A stretch of 64,000 nucleotides of DNA from Phycicoccus endophyticus (GTDB lineage Bacteria > Actinomycetota > Actinomycetes > Actinomycetales > Dermatophilaceae), in contig NZ_JAANCN010000006.1 in NCBI RefSeq assembly GCF_011326735.1, positions 62,001-126,000 of the forward strand, given 5' to 3'. Each line of letters begins with the position of its first letter. Positions within the stretch are counted from its first letter, which is position 1. The position numbers and the translations under genes are program-made. Below the pieces are notes generated by a model, which was not told the DNA's origin, ran no database searches, and worked only from the letters and a program-made list of their open reading frames with translations. Positions 1-7,897 of this stretch are shown piece after piece.

Positions 1-2135
1 GCGTCGTAGAGGAGCATGTCCGCGAGCGCGAGGACGTCGACCTCCTGCTCGGCGGCCTCCGCGAAGGTCACGACGCCCATGCTCACGGTGACCCGTCGGC
101 GCACGCCGTCGAGCGTGCGGGTGAAGTCGCGGACGGACTCGATGACGCTCGACGCGACCCGGCGCGCCGCAGCCTGGTCGGCGTCCGGGAGGATGATCGC
201 GAACTCGTCGCCTCCCACCCGGGCGACGACGTCACTCGAGCGCAGCGAACGGTCGAGCAGGCCGGCCACGCCGACGATGAGCTCGTCACCGACGCCGTGG
301 CCCATCGTGTCGTTGACCTCCTTGAAGTGGTCCAGGTCGAGCAGGAGGAGTGCGCCGTCGGGCTCGTAGGGAGAGCGCCGCCGCAGCTGCGCGTCGAGCA
401 CGGCGTCGAATCGTCGGCGGTTGACGAGCCCGGTCAGCGGGTCGTGGTCGGCGAGGTAGCTCAGCCGTTCCTCGTACCGGCGCTGTTCGGAGAAGTCGAC
501 GACGTTGACGAGGACGACGTCCGGCACCCCGTCGGCCGTCTCGAGGACCCGGCTGGTCAGCGAGACGTGGGCCTCGCTCCCCTCCGGGGCGACGATGGTC
601 CAGTCACCGACGAGGAGGCTCCCGGGGTCCTCGAGGGTGCGCGCCAGGTGGCGCACCATCGGCTCGCGGTGGGTGGGCGACAGGTCGGCGAACAGCCGCC
701 CGACGAGAGCGCGGGCCGGGCGCCCGAACAGGGTGGCCAGCGAGTCGTTGACCTGGACCACTCGCCCCTCGAGGTCGAGGACGGCGACGCCGTGCGGGGC
801 GTCCGAGATGAGCCGCTCGGTGCGCTCCCGCTCGGCGAGCAGGGCATGCAACCTGGCGTACTCCTCGGACACATCACGGATGACGAGCAGCACGCGCTCG
901 GGCGGCCCACCGACCTCCTCGTTGAGCGGGACGGCGTCGACCGAGACGGTGCGCATCTCGGCGAGCTGGATGTCCTCCATCCGCAGCACCTCGCCACGGA
1001 CCCGCTCGCCCTGCAGGGCCCGGCGCGTGGGCCGCTCGGCCTCCGGAAAGGGGGCGCCGTCCAGCCGGTAGGGGTCGAGGGCGGACAACGAGGGAACCGC
1101 TCCGTCCCGGGCCGGCGGCAGCCACTGCAGCGCGGCCTCGTTGTGCAGCAGGATCCGGCCGTCGCGGCCGACGACCATGACCGCGTCGGGGATCGTCGAG
1201 GTGATCACCTCGAGGTCGTCCGCCTGGGCCCGGGCCGCGCGGGCGGCCGCCGCACTCTCGTGGAGGAGCCGGCTGCGCTCCCACTGGACCGTGGCGATGG
1301 CGATCGCCAGGCCCACGGCCATCGCCATGAAGCCCTGCAGGACGAGTGCCAGGTGGTAGTCGTCGCTCACGGCACCGAACGGGCCGCCGCGGTGCCGGGA
1401 GACCAGGACGAGCACCTCGAGCGAGACGAGGATGCCCTGGATCGTCGCGAGCGGCAGGGGCAGGCGCAGGCCGGCCCACACGATGGCGGCGAACGGGACG
1501 AAGGCGAGCGGCAGGGTCTGGCCGGGGGCGAACACGAGCCACATGACGGCGCCGGTGACGAGATAGACCGGCAGCGCCTCGACGAGCCGTGCGAGCCGCA
1601 CCTGGTGCGCCGTGTCCCGCAGCGCGAGGCCCGGGACCGCGATGACGACGATCGCGGCCATGTTGCGCACGATCCACCCGATGAGCGCGGACCAGGTCAG
1701 CTCGGTGCCGCCGGCCGCCAGGCCGACCATTCCGAAGACCGCGCTCACCGTTGTCCCGACCATCCCGGCGAGCAACGCCCGGTAGAAGTCGTCGACCCGG
1801 GTCAGGACGTTGACGGGGGCATCGGTGCCGCTGCGGTGCCGCAGCCAGGAAAGTACGGCGCGGCAGCCGACGGCGATGGAGGCGTTGGCGAGAGCCAGCC
1901 AGACCGCGGTGGCCGGCGGCAGGCCGGTGAGCGCGTTGCCCATCCCGGAGACGGCACCGACGAGGGCACCGACGAGGAGCACCTCGCGCCGGTGGGCGGC
2001 GAGCAGCCCCCACAGTGCCGCGACCCCGGAGGCGGGCCAGAAGAGCGCCAGGCCGGTCTCGGGCAGGGTGGTGTGCCGCCCGATGACGAGGGCGAGCACG
2101 AAGGCGGCCAGGAAGCTCACCGTGCGCACGAGCAT
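1..2135 (-). CDS. MASE1-PAS-PAS-GGDEF diguanylate cyclase (3' end beyond window)
   Basis: Predicted membrane sensor that makes the second messenger c-di-GMP from two GTP. The N-terminal ~270 residues are a run of hydrophobic helices containing LFWPASGVAALWG, typical of MASE1 sensor domains. Two PAS-like domains follow (about 313-420 and 440-550), then a GGDEF domain from about 560. The active-site loop GGDEF is intact at 641-645, and the product-inhibition site RxxD (RSSD, 632-635) stands at the correct distance before it. The ATG at 2135 is preceded by AAAGGG. The gene runs off the left edge just after ADMLLYDA, the last helix of a GGDEF domain, so an EAL or other C-terminal domain cannot be excluded. 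The signal sensed is unknown. Confidence 0.9.
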   Translation of the reverse strand, partial: MLVRTVSFLAAFVLALVIGRHTTLPETGLALFWPASGVAALWGLLAAHRREVLLVGALVGAVSGMGNALTGLPPATAVWLALANASIAVGCRAVLSWLRHRSGTDAPVNVLTRVDDFYRALLAGMVGTTVSAVFGMVGLAAGGTELTWSALIGWIVRNMAAIVVIAVPGLALRDTAHQVRLARLVEALPVYLVTGAVMWLVFAPGQTLPLAFVPFAAIVWAGLRLPLPLATIQGILVSLEVLVLVSRHRGGPFGAVSDDYHLALVLQGFMAMAVGLAIAIATVQWERSRLLHESAAAARAARAQADDLEVITSTIPDAVMVVGRDGRILLHNEAALQWLPPARDGAVPSLSALDPYRLDGAPFPEAERPTRRALQGERVRGEVLRMEDIQLAEMRTVSVDAVPLNEEVGGPPERVLLVIRDVSEEYARLHALLAERERTERLISDAPHGVAVLDLEGRVVQVNDSLATLFGRPARALVGRLFADLSPTHREPMVRHLARTLEDPGSLLVGDWTIVAPEGSEAHVSLTSRVLETADGVPDVVLVNVVDFSEQRRYEERLSYLADHDPLTGLVNRRRFDAVLDAQLRRRSPYEPDGALLLLDLDHFKEVNDTMGHGVGDELIVGVAGLLDRSLRSSDVVARVGGDEFAIILPDADQAAARRVASSVIESVRDFTRTLDGVRRRVTVSMGVVTFAEAAEQEVDVLALADMLLYD

Positions 2136-2216
2136 CGTGTGGCCCTTTCGTCCGTGCCGGTCGGTCCCTGGATTATGCGGCAAACCACCGGCGCTGGCCT
2201 CCCGGACGACACAGAG

Positions 2217-2252
2217 CGACGCCCCGGACTGCAGGGGGTGTCCGGGGCGTCG
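2217..2252 (-). terminator. Hairpin terminator downstream of the NlpC/P60 gene
   Basis: Perfect 13-bp inverted repeat (2217-2229 and 2240-2252, CGACGCCCCGGAC) around a 10-nt loop, 24 bp past the NlpC/P60 stop codon. It has no T-run, as is usual for GC-rich actinobacterial terminators. Confidence 0.7.
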
Positions 2253-2276
2253 CCGACTGGGCGGTCGTGGAGCGGC

Positions 2277-3089
2277 TCAGAAGCGGCCGTAGCCGCTGAC
2301 TCCTGAGAAGATCGCTCGCTCCTGGACCGACTTCCCCGGGCGCGGGCTGTCGATCATCATCCCGTTGCCGACGTAGATGCCGACGTGCCATGCGGGCGAG
2401 CCGAAGAAGACGAGGTCGCCCGGCTGCGGGGAGCTGACCGGCGTCGCCGCCGCCTGCTGCTCCGAGGCGGTGCGCGGGAGCGAGACCCCGGCCTGGCCGA
2501 AGACGTACTGGGTGAACCCGGAGCAGTCGAAGCCGGTCGACGGGCTCGTGCCGCCGTAGGAGTAGGCGATGCCGATGTACTGCCGGGCGATGTTGACCAC
2601 GCCGCTCGCCGACGGGGCGACGGGCGCGGGGGTCTCGACGGCCGGCGCCTCGGTGGTCGTCTCGGTGGCGGGCGCCTCGAGCTCGGTGGAGCGGCTCGCG
2701 GTGGTCACCGTGCGCTCGGCGACCGCCTGGACCACCGGCTCCGGCTCGGGCTCGGGCTTCGCGACCGCCTCGACGCCGCTGACACCGACGGCGGGCGCCG
2801 CGGAGACCGGCGCGGCGGCCTCGGGGGCGACGACGGCCGGGGCGGCGCTGAACGCACGGTGGCCGGCGGAGGGGGCGGCGCTCGCGGCCGAGGTGGTGGG
2901 GCTGGCGGAGGAGCGCACCGCGGCCTGCGCCGGGAGGGCGAAGGTGGCGACGAGCCCGCCGGAGGCGGCGAGGACGGCGGAGACACGGGCCCCGGTCTCG
3001 CCGGCGGTACGCACGATCGAGGACAGCTCGGCGACGGGGTTGTAGCGGGCGCCGTGGCGGTGTCGCCCAGCGCGGGTGTGCTCGGACAC
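2277..3089 (-). CDS. Secreted NlpC/P60 peptidoglycan hydrolase
   Basis: 270-residue cell-wall endopeptidase expected to cut stem peptides of peptidoglycan outside the cell. A basic N-terminus and a hydrophobic stretch ending in ALPAQA (about residue 55) form a signal peptide. A long Ala/Pro/Thr/Glu-rich linker follows, and the NlpC/P60 domain occupies about 165-270. Catalytic Cys189 lies in FDCSGFTQYVF and His235 in AWHVGIYVG. The GTG start at 3089 has the Shine-Dalgarno GAGAGG six bases upstream. The 5' leader is a c-di-AMP riboswitch, so expression is likely tied to turgor and osmotic signalling, as for other actinobacterial wall hydrolases with this leader. The exact bond cut is not shown. 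Confidence 0.9.
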   Translation of the reverse strand: MSEHTRAGRHRHGARYNPVAELSSIVRTAGETGARVSAVLAASGGLVATFALPAQAAVRSSASPTTSAASAAPSAGHRAFSAAPAVVAPEAAAPVSAAPAVGVSGVEAVAKPEPEPEPVVQAVAERTVTTASRSTELEAPATETTTEAPAVETPAPVAPSASGVVNIARQYIGIAYSYGGTSPSTGFDCSGFTQYVFGQAGVSLPRTASEQQAAATPVSSPQPGDLVFFGSPAWHVGIYVGNGMMIDSPRPGKSVQERAIFSGVSGYGRF

Positions 3090-3101
3090 AGTGAACCTCT
3101 C

Positions 3102-3242
3102 AGTGCCTACGAGGTGAGCTGTCGGGTTCGGGCTGAGGTTGCCCGGCCGGTCCGGTCGCGAGACCGTCCGGCTTCACCCCGAGGGGCCGCGGCCGAGGCC
3201 GTGGCTCCGAAGTGGTTCCCCCGCTCCTGCCAGCGGACGTGT
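3102..3242 (-). promoter_or_regulatory. c-di-AMP riboswitch (ydaO-yuaA type) in the NlpC/P60 leader
   Basis: On the minus strand the leader carries the conserved ydaO landmarks in order: CGCTGGCAGGAGCGGGGGAA near the 5' end, GGGGTGAAGCC in the middle, and CCCGAACCCGACAGCT followed by CACCTCGTAGGC at the 3' end, just before the ribosome site. Known members bind cyclic di-AMP and turn wall-hydrolase genes off when c-di-AMP is high. The placement directly before a secreted NlpC/P60 gene fits that pattern. The ends are approximate. Confidence 0.88.
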
Positions 3243-3252
3243 GCGAGATGAC

Positions 3253-3290
3253 CCAGTGACGGAGGCAGGACTCGGCGGTCCCGTCACTGG
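3253..3290. repeat. Perfect 10-bp inverted repeat ahead of the riboswitch
   Basis: CCAGTGACGG (3253-3262) and CCGTCACTGG (3281-3290) are exact reverse complements separated by 18 nt, immediately 5' of the c-di-AMP riboswitch on the minus strand. It could be a protein-binding operator or an extra stem in the leader transcript. It is not part of the known riboswitch core. Confidence 0.6.
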
Positions 3291-3397
3291 TGTCCGTCGT
3301 CCGGGGCGACGAACGAGACGACCGTAACAGGGCCCTGCGGAAGGTCACAAAACGATGACGGCGCCGCCTCTCAGGAGGCTCTTGGGGGGCGCAGACC

Positions 3398-4198
3398 TCA
3401 GTAGTTGACCGTCACGTGGACGTGGTCGTAGTGGTTCGCCGTGGTGCTCCCGCGGTCGGACATCGTCCGCCACGCACCGCCGGGCTCCCAGTACCGCTGC
3501 TGCCAGATGACGTACTTGACGTTGAACTCGGCGACGTGCGCCTGGACGTAGGCGGCGATGGCGTCGCCCTGCGCCGCGCTGGCGATCATGAAGTCGACCG
3601 CCTGCCCGGTGCCGTGCTCGTCGTTGGTCGCCCGTCGGCCGCCGATGGTCGGCGGCCCGTAGGCGAGGTCGACGGCCGAGCACAGGCGCTGGGCGTTGGT
3701 GATGAGCCCGATCGTCGTGCACCGGCCGGTGAGCGTCCCGGACCACGCGGCCGCACTCGAGCGGGCCGTGGAGGCGTCGGCGGCGGGGTCGCCCACCGAG
3801 CCCACTGCGTCGGCGCCGGCGTCCGCGGTGTCGGTGGTCTCCGGCAGGGCGACGGCGGTCACGCCTGTGACACCGACCGTGTCGGACCGGACCGGGGCGG
3901 CGCCGACGGGTGCGGAGACCGCCGGCGTCACCGAGCGGCGGGCCTCGCTGCGCGAGGCGGCGCTCGGGGCGACCCGCCCGGTGAGCGCGACGGCTGCGGC
4001 GGTGTCGGTGCCGGCATCGGCGAGCTCGGCGGGACCGGTGAGGGCGAGGGCGGCGCCACCGAGGACGCACAAGCCGGCGGCCGACTTGGCCGCAACGGAG
4101 GCGCCGGGCCGGCCGAGGCCCTCGGGGAGGCGCTTGACACGGCCGGGGGCCCGGCGGCGGCCGGGCGCCCGACGAGCGGGTGGGACGAGAGAGGACAC
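3398..4198 (-). CDS. Secreted M15-like (LAS-type) peptidase domain protein
   Basis: Exported protein with a C-terminal domain of about 110 residues resembling M15/LAS zinc peptidases (ARB_07466-like family). The putative zinc ligands are in NDEHGTGQAVDFM (His and Asp) and HYDHVHV (HxH) near the C-terminus. The N-terminus is Arg-rich and followed by a hydrophobic segment (AAGLCVLGGAALAL) that should act as signal peptide, then a low-complexity Ala/Thr/Val linker. An in-frame GTG lies further upstream at 4240. I prefer 4198 because a TACGGT -10-like box covers 4239-4244 and would place the transcript start inside the longer form. Probably trims wall peptides; substrate unknown. Confidence 0.72.
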   Translation of the reverse strand: MSSLVPPARRAPGRRRAPGRVKRLPEGLGRPGASVAAKSAAGLCVLGGAALALTGPAELADAGTDTAAAVALTGRVAPSAASRSEARRSVTPAVSAPVGAAPVRSDTVGVTGVTAVALPETTDTADAGADAVGSVGDPAADASTARSSAAAWSGTLTGRCTTIGLITNAQRLCSAVDLAYGPPTIGGRRATNDEHGTGQAVDFMIASAAQGDAIAAYVQAHVAEFNVKYVIWQQRYWEPGGAWRTMSDRGSTTANHYDHVHVTVNY

Positions 4199-4264
4199 GT
4201 GCGGGGTCGACTTCCGGGGGTGGGCGGACTCAGGCGACACCGTACGGCACCGCGCCGTCGCGTG

Positions 4265-5017
4265 TCACGTTTCGATAACGCGCACGGCGGCGGCCGGGGT
4301 GTCCGGACCGCCCGTGGTCGAGGACGGGGCGACGAAGACGTGCCCGGCGATGTCGCGGGGCAGCGAGACCCCGCTGGACTCCTCGGCGTCCTCCCGGGAG
4401 ACGACGACGCGGGTACCTTCGCGGCGCACCCGGGCCGGCTCGCCGGGGAGCAGCCCGGCGCTGGTGAGCAGCGCGAGGGCCTCGTGGTCGGTCTGCACCG
4501 GCTCCCCGATGCGCCGGACGACGACCGAGACCGGCTCGAGCGCCGCCACCTCCTCGAGGGTGAGCAGCCCGGAGCGGAAGTCGACGGGGTCGCCGAGCTC
4601 GCCGAGCTCCTCGAGCCCCGGGATCGGGTTGCCGTACGGGGACTCGCGGTGGTCGGGGAGCATCGCGAGGATCTTGCGCTCGACCCGCTCGGACATCACG
4701 TGCTCCCAGCGGCAGGCCTCCTCGTGGACGTGCTCCCACTCCAGCCCGATGACGTCGACGAGCAGCCGCTCGGCGATCCGGTGCTTGCGCATGACCCGGG
4801 TGGCGAGGGTGCGCCCCAGCTCGCTCAGCTCGAGGTGCCGGTCGCCCGCGACGTGCAGCAGGCCGTCACGCTCCATCCGGGCGACCGTCTGGGAGACGGT
4901 GGGCCCGGAGTGCCCGAGCCGCTCGGCGATCCGCGCGCGCAGAGGCGGGATGCCCTCTTCCTCCAGCTCGAAGACGGTGCGGAGGTACATCTCCGTGGTG
5001 TCGATGAGGTCGGTCAC
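4265..5017 (-). CDS. DtxR/IdeR-family iron-dependent repressor
   Basis: 250-residue metal-activated repressor, very close to corynebacterial DtxR and mycobacterial IdeR. With the GTG at 5017 as start the residues fall exactly on DtxR numbering: Met10, His79, Glu83, His98, Cys102, Glu105 and His106, the ligands of both metal sites. The order is an N-terminal winged helix (1-70), a dimerisation domain to about 140, and a C-terminal SH3-like domain. The start has no Shine-Dalgarno but a TAGGCT box 7 nt upstream, so the transcript is likely leaderless. The stop of the upstream MFS gene overlaps that box. Likely controls iron uptake and storage genes elsewhere. Confidence 0.92.
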   Translation of the reverse strand: MTDLIDTTEMYLRTVFELEEEGIPPLRARIAERLGHSGPTVSQTVARMERDGLLHVAGDRHLELSELGRTLATRVMRKHRIAERLLVDVIGLEWEHVHEEACRWEHVMSERVERKILAMLPDHRESPYGNPIPGLEELGELGDPVDFRSGLLTLEEVAALEPVSVVVRRIGEPVQTDHEALALLTSAGLLPGEPARVRREGTRVVVSREDAEESSGVSLPRDIAGHVFVAPSSTTGGPDTPAAAVRVIET

Positions 5018-5018
5018 G

Positions 5019-5030
5019 TAGGCCAGCCTA
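5019..5030 (-). promoter_or_regulatory. Palindrome on the -10 box of the DtxR-family gene
   Basis: TAGGC-CA-GCCTA (plus strand) is a perfect 5+2+5 inverted repeat. It covers the -10-like TAGGCT hexamer and the expected start point of a leaderless transcript whose GTG is at 5017. It resembles the centre of IdeR/DtxR boxes (TTAGGTTAGGCTAACCTAA) but lacks the outer arms, so autoregulation is plausible but not proven. Confidence 0.5.
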
Positions 5031-6242
5031 ATCTGCCGGGAGGACATCGCGGCCGCGCCGGCGCGGGTCGTAGCGCGGAAGCCAGCACAGCAGCCACCCG
5101 CCGCCGGCGAGGGTGAGCGCGCCGACGACGACGCTCGCGGCCCCGATGGAGGCGAGCGCCGCGACCGCCCCGACGAGCACCGCGGCCCCGTTGTGCCCGA
5201 CGAGCGAGAGCAACCGCCAGACCCCCAGGAAGGGCGCGCGCCCGTGCACGGGCGCGGCGTCGGCGCCGAGCGTCATGACGATTCCCGAGCCGAGGCCGTT
5301 GCCCACCGCCATGACGACGGCGACGCTCCCGACGGCGGCGAGGCTCGCCGTCAGGGGCAGCACGAGCAGACCGAGGCCGAGCAGGACGGTCACCGGCAGC
5401 GCCACCCACACCCGGCCGCGGCGGTCCATGAGCGAGCCGGCCGGGTAGAACAGGAGGACTTCGACGAGCCCCGCGGCGCCGAACACGAGCGAGGTCTGCG
5501 CCGCGGTGAGCCCGATGCTCTCGGCCCACAGCGGGACGACGACGACCCGCGAGGAGCGGGCCAGCCCCAGGGCGAGCACCCCGAGCCCGACGGTGAGCAG
5601 CACCCCGCGGTGGCGGCGCACGACCTCGCGCACGGGGACCCGGTCCGCGCTGCGGTCCGGCCGGGCACCGCCGTCGTGGGCCGTGAGGTCCGGTGAGGCG
5701 GCCGCCACCCCCGCAGCGAGCACGCCCGCGACGACGGCCACGGCGAAGGCCGCCTGGGCGCCGAAGCGGTGGACGGCAGGCGCGGCGAGCAGCGGGCCGA
5801 CGAACAGACCGACCCGGGCCACCCCGCCGAGGGTCGACATGGCCCGGGCCCGCACGGCCTCGGGAGCGGCGGCGGTGAGGTAGGACTGCCGGGCCAGGAG
5901 GAAGACGGCACCGGTCGGGCCGGAGAGCGCGACCGCCAGGCCGAGGACCCACAGCGAGGGTGCGCACAGGGCGAGCAGGGCCGCCGCGGCGTCCGCCAGG
6001 CCGGCGAGGACGAGGGCGCGCCGCTCGCCGACCCGGTCCACGAACACGCCGGAGGGCACCGCGGACACCAGCTCGCTGACCGTCCCGATGCCGACGAACA
6101 GGGCCGCCACGGCCACGGTCGCGCCGAGGTCGCGGGCGCTGAGCGCCACGACGGGCTGGGTGGCGCCGAGACCGACCGACCACAGGGCCGTCGGCCCGAA
6201 CGCGGGCACCGCGACGCCGCGCAGCGAGAACGGCTCGCTCAC
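5028..6242 (-). CDS. MFS transporter
   Basis: 404-residue major facilitator permease with about 12 hydrophobic helices, a conserved loop DRVGERRALVLAG after helix 2 and a second-half equivalent MDRRGRVWVALP. Probably a drug or metabolite exporter; substrate unknown. I chose the GTG at 6242 because AAAGGAGG lies just upstream; the ATG at 6257 would put that ribosome site inside the gene. The stop codon TAG forms the first half of the promoter box of the DtxR-family gene, so the two genes are co-oriented and nearly joined. Confidence 0.85.
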   Translation of the reverse strand: MSEPFSLRGVAVPAFGPTALWSVGLGATQPVVALSARDLGATVAVAALFVGIGTVSELVSAVPSGVFVDRVGERRALVLAGLADAAAALLALCAPSLWVLGLAVALSGPTGAVFLLARQSYLTAAAPEAVRARAMSTLGGVARVGLFVGPLLAAPAVHRFGAQAAFAVAVVAGVLAAGVAAASPDLTAHDGGARPDRSADRVPVREVVRRHRGVLLTVGLGVLALGLARSSRVVVVPLWAESIGLTAAQTSLVFGAAGLVEVLLFYPAGSLMDRRGRVWVALPVTVLLGLGLLVLPLTASLAAVGSVAVVMAVGNGLGSGIVMTLGADAAPVHGRAPFLGVWRLLSLVGHNGAAVLVGAVAALASIGAASVVVGALTLAGGGWLLCWLPRYDPRRRGRDVLPAD

Positions 6243-6263
6243 CGGTCCTCCTTTCATTCGACC

Positions 6264-6287
6264 TCAAGATACTTGACATAAAGATAC
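6264..6287 (-). promoter_or_regulatory. AT-rich promoter/operator of the MFS-dtxR unit
   Basis: A conspicuous AT-rich island in an otherwise GC-rich sequence. It holds a perfect inverted repeat TCAAG-ATA-CTTGA (6264-6276) and two direct copies of AAGATAC (6266-6272, 6281-6287) 15 bp apart. On the minus strand each copy reads TATCTT, a possible -10 box. It probably contains the MFS promoter and a regulator site; no regulator is assigned. Confidence 0.5.
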
Positions 6288-6346
6288 GTCCCCGGCGTGA
6301 CCGACGCCACAGGTCGGGGCGGGGCGACGTGGGTACCTTGGCCGGC

Positions 6347-7087
6347 GTGGAGATCACCGTCCCCCGCCGCTTCCGTGGGCCGCCCGACTCCGGCAACGGC
6401 GGGTGGGTCAGCGGCACGCTGGCCGGGCACGTCCGCACGACGGGCGAGCACCCCGCGGTGACGGTACGCCTGAACGCCCCGCCCCCGCTGGACCGGCCGC
6501 TCCCGGTGGTCGGTGACTCCGGGGAGCTGCTCGCCGCGGGCGCCACGCTGCGCCTGCTCGACGGCGACGTCCTCGTCGCGACCGCCGCGAGCGTCGCCGA
6601 GCTGGACCAGCCACTCCCGGCCCCCGCGCCGCTCGAGGCCGCACGCGCCGCCGAGCAGCGCTTCGAGGGCCGGCACGCCCACCCCTTCCCGACGTGCTTC
6701 GTCTGCGGCACCGACCGGGAGCCCGGCGACGGGCTGCGGCTGGCTCCCGGCCCCCTGACGGACGGCACGGGGCGATATGCCACGACGTGGCGGGCACCGC
6801 AGGACGTCGACCGCCCGATGGTCTGGGCCGCGCTCGACTGCCCGGGAGGGTGGTCGGCCGGTGTCGCCGGGCGACCCATGGTCCTCGGCACGATGACGGC
6901 CCGGGTGTGGCGCGTGCCCACGCCCGGCGAGGAGCTCGTCGTCACGGCGTGGCCGCGGGGAGCCGAGGGGCGCAAGCACCGTTCGGCGAGCAGCGTCCAC
7001 ACGAGCGAGGGCGAGCTGCTCGGGCGCAGCGTGGCGACCTGGCTGGCCGTCGACCCCACCCGGGTCCGGCCACGGGAGCAGCCGTGA
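6347..7087 (+). CDS. Conserved hypothetical protein, possible hotdog-fold thioesterase relative
   Basis: 246 residues, no membrane segment or signal peptide. A motif PFPTCFVCGTDREPGDGL in mid-protein and GTMTARVWRVP further on recall hotdog-fold proteins of actinobacteria in which a Cys-x-x-Cys-Gly loop precedes the second half, but I cannot assign a reaction. The GTG at 6347 is preceded by TACCTT with a 7-nt gap, so it is probably leaderless. The stop overlaps the start of the following SDR gene (GTGA), indicating translational coupling and perhaps a shared pathway. Confidence 0.7.
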   Translation: MEITVPRRFRGPPDSGNGGWVSGTLAGHVRTTGEHPAVTVRLNAPPPLDRPLPVVGDSGELLAAGATLRLLDGDVLVATAASVAELDQPLPAPAPLEAARAAEQRFEGRHAHPFPTCFVCGTDREPGDGLRLAPGPLTDGTGRYATTWRAPQDVDRPMVWAALDCPGGWSAGVAGRPMVLGTMTARVWRVPTPGEELVVTAWPRGAEGRKHRSASSVHTSEGELLGRSVATWLAVDPTRVRPREQP

Positions 7088-7848
7088 GCGAGCCGGGAGC
7101 CCCGCGGCCCACGGCCGTCGTCACCGGGGCGAGCAGCGGCATCGGCGCCGCCACCGCCCGCCTGCTCGCCGCCTGGGGCTACCGCGTCGTGTGCGCTGCC
7201 CGACGTGCCGACCGGGTCGAGACCCTGGCCCGAGAGGTCGACGGCGTCCCGGTGGCCTGCGACGTCACCGACGACGACGCCGTCGCCCGGCTGGCCTCCG
7301 TCGCCGGCGAGCGGGTCCACGTCCTGGTCAACAACGCGGGCGGGGCGCTGGGCCTCGAGCCCGTCGCCGAGGCCGACGTGCAGCGGTGGCAGCAGATGTA
7401 CGACACCAACGTCCTCGGCACGCTACGGGTCACCAAGGCCCTCCTGCCCGCCCTCGTCGCGGCCGGCGGCGACGGGGTGGTCGTCAACGTCGGGTCGATC
7501 GCCGGCCTGCTCGCGTACGAGGGTGGCGGTGGCTACACCGTCGCCAAGCACGGCGTGCACGTCATGACCGAGACCCTGCGCCTGGAGCTCTACGACCAGC
7601 CCGTGCGCGTCACCGAGATCGCGCCGGGGATGGTGCACACCGACGAGTTCGCGCTGACCCGTTTCGACGGTGACCGCGAACGGGCCGAGCAGGTGTACGC
7701 CGGCGTGCCCGGCCCGCTCGTCGCCGAGGACGTCGCGGACGCGGTCGTGTGGATGGCCACCCGTCCGGCGCACGTCAACGTCGACCTGCTCGTCCTCAAG
7801 CCCCGGGCCCAGGCCGCACCGCACAAGGTCCACCGCCTCCCCTCGTGA
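7084..7848 (+). CDS. SDR-family NAD(P)-dependent oxidoreductase
   Basis: 254-residue classical short-chain dehydrogenase. The cofactor-binding motif TGASSGIG is at 14-21 and NNAG follows strand 4. The catalytic Tyr151 and Lys155 are in YTVAK, with the active-site Ser in VGSIAG upstream. The start is the GTG overlapping the stop of the previous gene by four bases. It resembles YdfG/serine-dehydrogenase-like SDRs that act on small hydroxyl substrates. The substrate is not identifiable. Confidence 0.87.
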   Translation: MSEPGAPRPTAVVTGASSGIGAATARLLAAWGYRVVCAARRADRVETLAREVDGVPVACDVTDDDAVARLASVAGERVHVLVNNAGGALGLEPVAEADVQRWQQMYDTNVLGTLRVTKALLPALVAAGGDGVVVNVGSIAGLLAYEGGGGYTVAKHGVHVMTETLRLELYDQPVRVTEIAPGMVHTDEFALTRFDGDRERAEQVYAGVPGPLVAEDVADAVVWMATRPAHVNVDLLVLKPRAQAAPHKVHRLPS

Positions 7849-7897
7849 GGGCGCCGCGCTCGCGCCGTGGGCCCGACGCGCGCCCTACCCTCGGGAC

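Noticed and set aside
297-2306. 669-residue plus-strand frame.
   Set aside because: Antisense shadow of the MASE1-PAS-PAS-GGDEF gene; its composition (Gly, Arg, Asp, His-rich) is typical of high-GC antisense frames and it has no domain.
3366-3379. GCCTC-TCAG-GAGGC as terminator of the M15-like gene.
   Set aside because: Only a 5-bp stem; too weak to call with confidence.
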